A stretch of DNA of 64,000 nucleotides from DATFVJ01 sp963851085. GTDB taxonomy: Bacteria > Actinomycetota > Actinomycetes > Streptosporangiales > Streptosporangiaceae. Both the position numbers and the translations under genes were made by a program. The notes beneath the pieces were generated by a model. That model was given only the letters and a program-made list of their open reading frames with translations, ran no database searches and had not been told where the DNA came from. The stretch is taken from contig CAWKNX010000008.1 in NCBI GenBank assembly GCA_963851085.1, positions 1 to 64,000 of the forward strand, written 5' to 3'. Position 1 is the first letter of the stretch. Every line of letters starts with the position of its first letter. Positions 41,642-48,611 of this stretch are shown in pieces.

Positions 41642-41740
41642 TCATGCGTCCCTGCGGCGCAACAGGAAGATGGCCAGGCCCAGGGCGAGCGCGGCCCAGC
41701 CACACAGCACAAGACAGGCGGCTGGCCCGGGGGGCTCCAC
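41642..41740 (-). CDS. Possible very small membrane-anchor ORF
   Basis: A short frame reads PAACLVLCGWAALALGLAIF followed by LLRRRDA and a stop, the look of a C-terminal membrane anchor with basic tail. The start is unclear (GTG 41740 gives 32 residues). It may be the end of a lost surface protein gene. Confidence 0.25.
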   Translation of the reverse strand: MEPPGPAACLVLCGWAALALGLAIFLLRRRDA

Positions 41741-41910
41741 CCCACGGGATCCCCCCGCCTGTGGTAGTGGCCGCTCGCTGCTGGATGTGAATCGGCCGAC
41801 TCACGTATCAGGATCATTATCCCGAACGGCTGCGCGGATGTGCCGCTTCTGGCCCAGCGGTCGCTAGCGCTCCTACTGGGCGGTAACATAGATGAAAGGA
41901 GGCGAGAACG

Positions 41911-42192
41911 ATGGCCACCCAGCAAGATCAAGTGAACAGCACGGCACGCGACTACTGGGAAGAATCCCAGGAACTGGAGCTCGCCCGTGCGCTCGTAGGC
42001 AAGAAACACCAGGATGACCCGGCGCACAGGTGGTACCGCCTGCCGAGCCTCGAGAGCTTCGCCGCCGGGTGCTCGTGCGGCTGGGTATCGCCCGAGCGCA
42101 AGACGTTCGATGAGATGACCAACGACGTCGATCGGCACCTCGACGCCGTGCGGCCAGCCGGGGACGGCCCCCACGCAGCGCCGACGGTGTGA
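41911..42192 (+). CDS. Hypothetical protein with a CxC motif
   Basis: The 93-residue protein has GAAAGGAGGCGAGAACG upstream, a good ribosome site. It starts MATQQDQVNSTARDYWEES. The central part is WYRLPSLESFAAGCSCGWVSPERKTFDEMTNDVDRHLDAV, where the C-S-C-G-W and a later histidine resemble the start of a small zinc-finger-like unit found in actinomycete proteins of unknown function. It is soluble with no membrane segment. Confidence 0.65.
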   Translation: MATQQDQVNSTARDYWEESQELELARALVGKKHQDDPAHRWYRLPSLESFAAGCSCGWVSPERKTFDEMTNDVDRHLDAVRPAGDGPHAAPTV

Positions 42193-42807
42193 AGCACACC
42201 ACTTGGCGACGCGATTAGCCTGCGGCGCTTACCGCTGTGGTGTCACGCCGAGCCCTCCTGGATCGCGAGGCTCGGAACCGGGTTCACTGTTGCTTGCGCT
42301 GGGCGCCGCCGCCTTCGCGGGCGTCTTCGCCGGCGTGCCTGCCACGACGGTACTCGGCGGCGTGCGCCGAGAACCAGGCCACGCTCAACTATCCGGTCAG
42401 CGAGTTCGTGGCGACACTGGAGCGGCTCACCTTCCCGGCGGCGCGGCCAACCGGACTGCCGCAGCTACGCCTGGCTCCGGCGGGAGCTTCGCAGGGACAC
42501 GCCCGACGTCGAGCGGCCCAAGGTGTGTACCAACCGACCGGGCGGGTTGCGCCAGCGGCCGCTCCAGCCGGGCGTACGGCCGGCCTTGACGATCCCGGGC
42601 GCGCAGGAGTGCGAAGCGTTTCAGAGCCGGTTCTGAGGTTTCCCTGAGGGCGGTCAGAACCTTGCGGGCCAGGCTGCCAGCTAGGGATGAACGGCGCCGG
42701 CCGCGAGGCCGGCGGTGGATCCGGGTGCGCGGCGGAGGGCCACGATACCGGTCACCGCAACCAGTTCGCCGGGAACGCCCGAAGACTTGTTGGGAGGTTC
42801 AACGGCT
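42193..42807. other. Intergenic/degenerate stretch
   Basis: This 615-bp stretch has no convincing gene. One frame includes CAENQATLNYPVSEFVATLERL near 42370-42430 and could be part of a decayed gene; flanking sequence in that frame is Arg/Ala-rich noise. A GGGAGG site for the next gene lies at its end. Confidence 0.4.
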
Positions 42808-43041
42808 ATGAACGATCCTGACGCCGCCGGGCGAGCGGCCCGCCCGGCCTGTCTGGTGCTGGTCGATCAGTCTGGCGCGAAACGGGAGATTCCCCAGCCG
42901 TCCGCTGTCGAGGGCATGCTCGAGGCCGAGCAGGCCCTGCGCCGGCCCGGTGTTCATCTGCGGGAAGTCAAGGTGATCAGCCAGAACAAGGCTCTCGCCC
43001 GCTGGAAGGCCGACGGGCTGCACTGGCGGCGGGTGGCGTAA
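42808..43041 (+). CDS. Small conserved-looking protein of 77 residues
   Basis: ATG 42808 is preceded by TTGGGAGGTTCAACGGCT. The product has a basic/acidic balanced alpha/beta look: ACLVLVDQSGAKREIPQPSA, then VEGMLEAEQALRRPGVHL and REVKVISQNKALARWKADGLHW. Family unknown. It is isolated between degenerate DNA and a convergent VOC gene. Confidence 0.55.
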   Translation: MNDPDAAGRAARPACLVLVDQSGAKREIPQPSAVEGMLEAEQALRRPGVHLREVKVISQNKALARWKADGLHWRRVA

Positions 43042-43223
43042 CCGCGGTGGCGGCCGCCGGGCGGTGTGCGGCGCGGCGCCACGTCCGCCTCGGACGCTTG
43101 CTCATCTGGGCGGGCAAGACGCGTCAGGTGGCGGCGTCATCATGCCAAGCTCCGTGCACCCGCTGGAAACATCGGCGCGACAGCACCCCGCTCGCGCATC
43201 CGTTCGGAGAAGCGGTGGATGCG

Positions 43224-43595
43224 CTATTGCGGCGCGTGGCAAACGGCTTCGACGTTGTTGCCGTCAGGATCACGCACGAAGGCGCCGTAGTAGCTGGGAT
43301 GGTATTCGGGCCAGATGCGGGGTTCGTGCAGCACTTCGGCGCCGGCACCGACCGCTGCGTCGAAGAACGCCCGTACGGCCGCTCTGTCCGGCGCCGCGAA
43401 CGCGATATGCGACTCACGGAACCCCTCGCCGGTTGTCCACGGGCCGATCCAGAAGGCTGGCTTGCGGTCGACGCCGAAGCCGATGACCTCTCCGAAGTCC
43501 ATCACACGGCTGCCACCGAGCGTGGCGAGCACAGTGTCGTAGAATGCGGCGCTCGCGGCCACGTCGGCGCACTGGATTGAAAGGTGGTCAAGCAT
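43224..43595 (-). CDS. VOC (glyoxalase/bleomycin resistance) family protein
   Basis: From ATG 43595 the protein is 123 residues (an ATG six codons earlier also fits). It has the two beta-alpha-beta-beta-beta units of the VOC fold: MLDHLSIQCADVAASAAFYD with metal-ligand H, ESHIAFAAPDRAAVRAFFDA with a second H, and FVRDPDGNNVEAVCH with the terminal glutamate. These bind metal and small ligands; the substrate is unknown. Confidence 0.85.
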   Translation of the reverse strand: MLDHLSIQCADVAASAAFYDTVLATLGGSRVMDFGEVIGFGVDRKPAFWIGPWTTGEGFRESHIAFAAPDRAAVRAFFDAAVGAGAEVLHEPRIWPEYHPSYYGAFVRDPDGNNVEAVCHAPQ

Positions 43596-43837
43596 GCAGC
43601 CATCTTGGCGCACGAGCCGCCGCGCCCGCGAACAGATCCGGGATCGTTGGCTGCAGGTACCCCGTTCTGCGCGCGGAGCCCGCTGGGCTGGCCTCCGCGG
43701 TCCGGCCGGTTCCGGGTCGCCGCCCGAGCCGGGGATGTACCTTATCGGCCTGGGCCTGTGAGCAGTACCCGGCGGTAGCGGCCCGCCGCCGCTTTTCAGC
43801 TTTGGGCTCGGCTGCGGCGAACTGTCAGGATCATGCC

Positions 43838-44242
43838 GTGGACATTTTGAGCAGCCGGATCCTGTTGCGCCCGGCCGACCTGGATCGAAGCCACCGTTTC
43901 TACCGCGATGTCCTCGGCTTGGCTATCTACCGGCAGTTCGGCTCCCCGGCCGATCCGGGGGTGGTGTTCTTCCTCGGCCCGGGGCTGCTGGAAGTGTCCG
44001 GGCGCTCGGCCGGCTCTCCTGGGCGGTCCTTGATGATCTGGATCCAGGTCCGGGACATCCGCGCCGAGCACGAGCGGCTGGCAACCGCTGGCGTGCGCGT
44101 TCTCCAGGAACCCAAGCGCGAGTCCTGGGGATTGATCGAGATGTGGATTGAGGACCCCGATGGTGTCCGGATCGTTCTTGTCGAGGTCCCCGCCGATCAC
44201 CCGCTCAGGCGTGACCCGCGATTCTCGACCCAGCCAGCTTGA
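43838..44242 (+). CDS. VOC family protein
   Basis: GTG 43838 (AGGA upstream) begins a 134-residue protein. VOC marks are ILLRPADLDRSHRFYRDVLG, ADPGVVFFLGPGLLEVSG, WIQVRDIRAEHERLATAGV and MWIEDPDGVRIVLVEVP. It resembles fosfomycin/bleomycin-resistance-type dimers but lacks a clear first histidine in the initial strand. The substrate is unknown. It converges on the terminator hairpin at 44471. Confidence 0.83.
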   Translation: MDILSSRILLRPADLDRSHRFYRDVLGLAIYRQFGSPADPGVVFFLGPGLLEVSGRSAGSPGRSLMIWIQVRDIRAEHERLATAGVRVLQEPKRESWGLIEMWIEDPDGVRIVLVEVPADHPLRRDPRFSTQPA

Positions 44243-44470
44243 ACAGGGCAGCCGCGCAGCACCGCACCCGCGCGGCCCCAGCGGCGCGCAGAACGCGTTC
44301 TCATGGCTGCCGGAGCAGTTCCGGAGCAGTTCCGGGGCAGCCCCCGGCAGCCGTGCCCGCATGCCAGCCCACGCCAGCCCGAGCACCGCGAAGATCAGCA
44401 GCGCAATGAGCCCCTGGTGCAGCAGTGCTGCTGCACCGGGATCCTCGCCGCGCCGCACGGCCGTTTGACA

Positions 44471-44509
44471 GACAAGGAGGGCGCCCCCGAAGCGGCCGCC
44501 CTCCTTGTC
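44471..44509. terminator. Bidirectional terminator hairpin
   Basis: A perfect 13-bp stem (44471-44483, gacaaggagggcg, with 44497-44509) closes a 13-nt loop. It lies downstream of the secreted-protein gene (minus strand, ends 44522) and faces the VOC gene from the other side. There is no U-run, as is common in actinomycetes. Confidence 0.75.
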
Positions 44510-44521
44510 GTAGCCGATGGT

Positions 44522-45163
44522 TCAGTTGCCGTTGAACGGAGCGACCAGCGGGTTCGTGCTCGAGTACAAGCCAGCAGGATTCGGGTACCAGACCCACACG
44601 TGCATCGTGGTCAGGTCGGGATGCCAGAAGTTGAACTTGGCCCCCGTGTGCGGAGCCTTCTTCGGGCACGTCGCCGAGTTCTCGTCCACGACGAAGGTGC
44701 CGTCCTTGTAGTGGCACGCCGCGGGGAAGAAGCCGAACGTCGCGTTCGGCAGCGGCGGCGTCTTCGGCATCGCCATGAAGACCCACTCCAGGGCACCGAG
44801 TTGCCACGTGTTCCGCCCGGTGTGTTCGTAGACCAGGATCGGCGGCTTGCGGATGTTGAACCCCTGGATGTTCGGGTTAATGAAGTGATAACCCATGTTC
44901 GGCATCATCATGGTGAGGATCTGGTAGCCGTCGGCCTTGGCCCTGCCCAGGTTCGTGGCGTACTTGGCGGTGGCAACCCGCATTGCCGCGATGTCCCCGG
45001 TCAGCGTCGTGCTTGCCGCCGCAGCGCTGCTGCCCTGTCCCGTCCGGGGCAGAGATCCGGTCTGCCCCCACGCCGGGGCCAGCCACACCGCGGCCGCCAC
45101 GACGGCCCCCGCCACGACGGCCCCCGCCACGACGGCGAACCTCATCATGCGCATTCTTCGCAT
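44522..45163 (-). CDS. Secreted protein of unknown function
   Basis: ATG 45163 follows GGAGGAAGACAG. The 213-residue protein has an N-terminal signal sequence (MRRMRMMRFAVVAGAVVAGA then VVAAAVWLAPAWGQT). The mature part carries MMMPNMGYHFINPNIQGFNI, ILVYEHTGRNTWQLGALEWVF and a His/Trp-rich C-terminus with FWHPDLTTMHVWVWYPNPAG. Two cysteines in ACHYKDGTFVVDENSATCPK may form a disulfide. Many histidines and methionines could bind metal. It is a recognisable secreted type in actinobacteria, but its function is not known. The DUF4242 gene lies just upstream (12 bp), so the two are an operon. Confidence 0.75.
   Translation of the reverse strand: MRRMRMMRFAVVAGAVVAGAVVAAAVWLAPAWGQTGSLPRTGQGSSAAAASTTLTGDIAAMRVATAKYATNLGRAKADGYQILTMMMPNMGYHFINPNIQGFNIRKPPILVYEHTGRNTWQLGALEWVFMAMPKTPPLPNATFGFFPAACHYKDGTFVVDENSATCPKKAPHTGAKFNFWHPDLTTMHVWVWYPNPAGLYSSTNPLVAPFNGN
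45096..45136 (-). repeat. 15-bp tandem repeats within the signal peptide
   Basis: The unit gccacgacggccccc occurs at 45096-45110 and 45111-45125, with a partial third copy to 45136. In frame it gives the repeated AVVAG of the signal-peptide hydrophobic core, so copy number changes would lengthen or shorten the hydrophobic stretch. Confidence 0.85.
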
Positions 45164-45175
45164 CTGTCTTCCTCC

Positions 45176-45427
45176 CTAGGAACCTTCTTGGACCCGGTAG
45201 ACGTGGTCGGCGACCAGGCCGTGGGCCTCTCTGTGGACGTTGGCCGCGGCCTCCGCTGAGGGCGCCTCGACGAGGCAGAACACCCGCCCGGTCGACTCGT
45301 CGACCCAGTACCTCAGGTACCGCACGTCGTAGGCGGCCTGCGTTTGCAGGTCAGCGAGGTGGGCCTTGGCGACGTCATCCATCGCTACGCCACCGTCGAT
45401 CTCGTGAACATCCATGAATAGCGGCAC
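45176..45427 (-). CDS. DUF4242 (SCO4226-type, nickel-binding) protein
   Basis: The 83-residue protein starts MPLFMDVHEIDGGVAMDDVAKAH and has VRYLRYWVDESTGRVFCLVEA followed by EAANVHREAHGLVADHVYRV, the hallmark pattern of DUF4242. The Streptomyces member SCO4226 is a ferredoxin-like nickel-binding protein; histidines in the corresponding places are present here. It is upstream of the secreted His-rich protein gene in one operon. Confidence 0.88.
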   Translation of the reverse strand: MPLFMDVHEIDGGVAMDDVAKAHLADLQTQAAYDVRYLRYWVDESTGRVFCLVEAPSAEAAANVHREAHGLVADHVYRVQEGS

Positions 45428-45553
45428 TAGCGGCCTCCCCTTCGGTCGTCGGCACGTCGCAACGACCGTAGGCAGACCAAGTCGGCCAACTAATCGGGAG
45501 AACTGCCCAGCTTGGCTGGAGAAGTGCCTACGTTGGCAGGAGGAGTGCCTAGA

Positions 45554-45880
45554 TTAGGTGGCGCCGAGGCTGGCCCCGATGCCCAGACGGGCGGCCTCCC
45601 GGACCGCCGCCGTGCGCGATGAGACGCCGATCTTGGACAGGACCGCCGAGACGTGGTGGTCGACCGTCCGCTCGGAAATGAACAGGCGCTGGAAGATCTC
45701 CCGGTTGGGCGGGCCCTCGGTGAGCAGCGCCGTCGCCCGAGAAAGCCCAGCAGATCTATCGTCGCCCCGTCCGCCCAGTGCATGTCCTCGAGCAGCGCCA
45801 CGGTCAAGGTCCCCATCGAGTCGATCTCGGCCGGGAACGCCCTGAACAACTGGTCCCGCGGAGCGCCCCTGCGGCACAGG
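45554..45880 (-). pseudogene. LuxR-family regulator remnant (ATPase piece plus HTH)
   Basis: In one frame the minus strand reads LTVALLEDMHWADGATIDLLGFLG, the Walker B region of a LuxR-type ATPase regulator. In another, immediately downstream, it reads NREIFQRLFISERTVDHHVS then AVLSKIGVSSRTAAVREAARL, the C-terminal HTH. Hundreds of residues that should separate them are missing, and the frames differ, so the gene has been reduced by deletion. Confidence 0.75.
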
Positions 45881-46025
45881 CGGGGGCCGGCTTCCATCGG
45901 CTCGCTGCAACAGCGTTCAGGAAGCGAATTGAAAGACCCGGGCGGCATCGTGGCAGCTGAAGCAGGAACGGTGCCGACGATGACAGCACGGTCGCGGCAC
46001 CGCCACCCGTCAGCGGAGGTGTGCC

Positions 46026-46187
46026 ATGAATCAGATCCGAATCCAACGGCAGAAAGCTCGGCGCGAGCGCCCCGGGCTTGAGTTGCTTCCCGTCGACCCG
46101 CGCGACCCGGACATTGTCCGGGCCAAGGCGCTCGGCCGTGCCGCCAGTGGCAGGACTGACTCAGCAGATCGCAAGCAGTCCCGATGA
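46026..46187 (+). CDS. Small basic protein, 53 residues
   Basis: ATG 46026 has GGAGGTG at good distance. The peptide MNQIRIQRQKARRERPGLEL then LPVDPRDPDIVRAKALGRAA is the pattern of small Arg-rich helical proteins often seen in actinomycete accessory DNA. No function is known. It lies between the LuxR remnant and the lipoprotein-like frame. Confidence 0.55.
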   Translation: MNQIRIQRQKARRERPGLELLPVDPRDPDIVRAKALGRAASGRTDSADRKQSR

Positions 46188-46434
46188 CCAGCAAGGACAT
46201 CGACAGGTTCGGCGCTGCTTGGGAGGTCAGGCGAACTAGCCTCAGGTAACGCCGCCCTTGGCGCCCGCGGTGGTGTTTTCCGGCGAAGGTGTCTCTGGCC
46301 GGCTTTCCGCTCATGAGTGCTAGCGAGGGTGCTTCCCCCCGCCCGAGCGTGCCTTCGCCGCAGCGTGCCCGGGTCGACCTTCTGGACGGAGTGGCTCCTG
46401 TCGCTGGCTGTCGCCTGCTTGCCGGGCTGTCGCG

Positions 46435-46902
46435 ATGAGCCTGCTCCGGGTCGTTCGTCTCAGCCCACTTGTGGGCGTGCTCGTTCTGCAACTGGCCGGC
46501 TGCGGCTCGCACGCCACGGTCGCGGACTCGACGTCCAACTCGCCGTCCAGTGAGCTCACCGCCAGTCCGCAGGCCGAGGGTACGGGCCCGCCAGACGCCG
46601 ATTCCGCGCGGCGCGTCGAGCACATCCGGCACATTGCCCGCAGATCGGCACTTTTCGGGCTGGCCGTGCTGGCCGTAGGCGTCACGCTGCTTTTCATATA
46701 CGGCTACATCCGCGATTGGGCGGCCGCGGTGAGCTCGATTACAGCGCGACGGCCGTGGTTCAGCCAGGTGGAGCTCACCGGGGCGAGGCCGTCGGCTAGT
46801 GCAGGGGCTATGCTCCAGCGATGGCTGACGACGTCGAACTCATCATCCAGGTGCCGCGCGGTAGCGCGGTGGACCGTCACCTCCGCGAGGATCCGCCGCT
46901 GA
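46435..46902 (+). CDS. Putative small lipoprotein/membrane protein
   Basis: The 155-codon frame begins MSLLRVVRLSPLVGVLVLQLAGC with a lipobox LAGC, then a Ser/Thr-rich linker, HIARRSALFGLAVLAVGVTL and IRDW, a transmembrane helix. The C-terminal 35 residues overlap the next gene and look like noise. No good ribosome site is visible. The presence of both a lipobox and a transmembrane helix is odd, so the call is tentative. Confidence 0.4.
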   Translation: MSLLRVVRLSPLVGVLVLQLAGCGSHATVADSTSNSPSSELTASPQAEGTGPPDADSARRVEHIRHIARRSALFGLAVLAVGVTLLFIYGYIRDWAAAVSSITARRPWFSQVELTGARPSASAGAMLQRWLTTSNSSSRCRAVARWTVTSARIRR

Positions 46903-47204
46903 GCGTGGCCAGCGGGCGGGCAGTGATCGAGCGGCTTGCCGCCGACGCGCAGGGCCGGGTCCTGCCGCCCGCGGCGGGCGAGGTGGTCCTGTCTGTCCTG
47001 TCGCCGGAGGCGCTGTCTCGCGAGGCCGATCAGGTCAAGCAGGTGATCAAGCAGGCCGCTGCCGGCGATGAGCCGCTTGTCGTGCTGGTGCAGGCCGCCG
47101 AGGAACTGCGCGACGATGAGCTTGCGGCGGTACTGGAAGCAGCCGTTCACACGCGGCGTGTCGTGCTGCTGCGAGTGTGCTGGGCGGTACCCGAGCGAAC
47201 CTGA
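46821..47204 (+). CDS. Hypothetical soluble protein of 127 residues
   Basis: The product starts MADDVELIIQVPRGSAVDRH and has alpha/beta character: GRAVIERLAADAQGRVLPPA, EVVLSVLSPEALSREADQV and LVVLVQAAEELRDDELAAVL. No known motif, signal or membrane segment is present. Sequence composition and codon use support a real gene. Confidence 0.6.
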   Translation: MADDVELIIQVPRGSAVDRHLREDPPLSVASGRAVIERLAADAQGRVLPPAAGEVVLSVLSPEALSREADQVKQVIKQAAAGDEPLVVLVQAAEELRDDELAAVLEAAVHTRRVVLLRVCWAVPERT

Positions 47205-47449
47205 TCGCAAGCGGCAGGCGTTACCTCGTTCCCGGTGGTGATCGCACCGCCAGCTCGGCCCGTGGCCGCCGGGCATGGGCGCGAGGATGTCAGCGCTGCC
47301 CGCCCAGCCGATGCGCTACCAGCGAAGATGGATCCATACCGGGCAGATGGCAAACTGGAGAGCCCGTTCAGGACTGCGATCTCCATCAGATACCGAGCGG
47401 TCCAGACCGTGAATCGGGCAATCTGCAGATCCCGAGAATGGAGGCCGAA

Positions 47450-47889
47450 ATGGCGCGAGTTCTTTACACGGCGGAGGCAACGGTCACCGGCGGCCGGGCG
47501 AGCGGTCACGGCCGCACGAATGACGGCGCCTTAGATGTGCAGCTCCGCCGCTCCGCTCGCCGAAGGAGATGGGTGGCGGCGGCACGAACCCTGAACAGCT
47601 CTTCGCCGTGGGTTATGCGGCCTCCTTCGAGAGTGCCCTTGGCGTGGTGGGCCGCCGCGAGCGCGTCGAGGTGGACGACGTCTCGATCGACAGTCGCGTG
47701 AGCCTCCTCCCGACCGAGGAGCGTGGTTTCAAGCTTGCCGTGGAGCTCGACGTAACGCTGCCGCAGGTTCAGGACCCTGAGCAGGCGGCGCGTGTCGTTG
47801 CCGCCGCACATCAGGTGTGCCCGTACTCGAATGCCACCCGAGGCAACATTGACGTCACGCCGACTGTCAACGGCCACGACATCGTCTGA
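47450..47889 (+). pseudogene. Ohr/OsmC-family organic hydroperoxide resistance protein, frameshifted
   Basis: The N-terminal part MARVLYTAEATVTGGRASGHGR with GALDVQL is in one frame. From about 47545 the gene continues in another frame as SPKEMGGGGTNPEQLFAVGY then AASFESALGVVGRRERVEVD and CPYSNATRGNIDVTPTVNG. A single indel near 47535-47550 breaks it. The peroxidatic cysteine of Ohr (G-Y-A-A-C-F) is a serine here, while the resolving cysteine in CPYSNATRGN is kept. Loss of the peroxidatic Cys together with a frameshift suggests true decay. Confidence 0.8.
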
Positions 47890-48012
47890 ACCACTCACCG
47901 GCCGGGGGCCGGACAGCCTGATGTCCCGTTGATGACCGAGAAGCCCCAGGACCGGCCAGCCGGACCAGCAGCGGGTCCGTGTCGACGAGGGCGTCCTCGT
48001 CAAAGGCGGGAC

Positions 48013-48186
48013 TTACGGGTCAAGGCGCTCCAGCGACTGCACGTGGGCCTCCTCCACGCGCAGGATCGCCTCAGGCCCGCGGAAGAGCACGACCCAGCCG
48101 TCCTCTCGCTGCACGTCGTCGATGTTCTCGAACGTCTCCCGCACGACCTGCTCATCGTCTCCGTAGACCATCCGATATGTAGCCAT
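48013..48186 (-). CDS. Small acidic protein of 57 residues
   Basis: ATG 48186 is preceded by CAGGAGGCATCAACCG, a perfect ribosome site. The product is MATYRMVYGDDEQVVRETFE then NIDDVQREDGWVVLFRGPEA and ILRVEEAHVQSLERLDP, a compact alpha/beta peptide with strongly biased codon use. It looks like a real small protein of the type common in actinomycetes, with no assigned role. Confidence 0.75.
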   Translation of the reverse strand: MATYRMVYGDDEQVVRETFENIDDVQREDGWVVLFRGPEAILRVEEAHVQSLERLDP

Positions 48187-48611
48187 CGGTTGATGCCTCC
48201 TGAGTCTTCGAAGCCGCTAGCCGCCGCTTTCACCGTAATGGGGCGATTGCGGGTGTCATGAATGAGAAAGTGCCTTCCTGCCTGGGAGGATCGAGGTTGT
48301 CGAGACTCCGGTGATCCGATGAGACCCGCACCTTCATGGTGAAGGCTACCGCTGGCTGGCTCAGGATCGCAGTATCCGCGGATGGGCGGGGCTCGTGGCG
48401 CAGGCCGCCGGCAGGCGGAATCTGCGGCGCCCCGCTTTTGTTGTTTCGCGGTGTCTGGCCTTGTCTTGTCTGGGCGTTGTCTCGGCTGGCCGCCGACTTC
48501 CGCAGCGGCTGAGCTACGGCCGGCGAGCGCCGTCGCAGCCGGGCGGCAACCCCTATCCCATCCCCGTTACCGGCCTTGAACGTGCCGGTGCCCATTGGAG
48601 TGCTGAGCACT
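48187..48611. other. Intergenic stretch upstream of uvrA
   Basis: This 425-bp stretch separates the 57-residue gene from uvrA. Short open frames exist but none looks like protein. The region may carry the uvrA promoter; no clear LexA/RecA-NDp box was recognised by eye. Confidence 0.35.

Noticed and set aside
42203..42647. Frames considered as a DNA-binding or replication protein
   Set aside because: Only a 20-residue patch looks protein-like; the rest is Arg/Ala-rich noise with no ribosome site.
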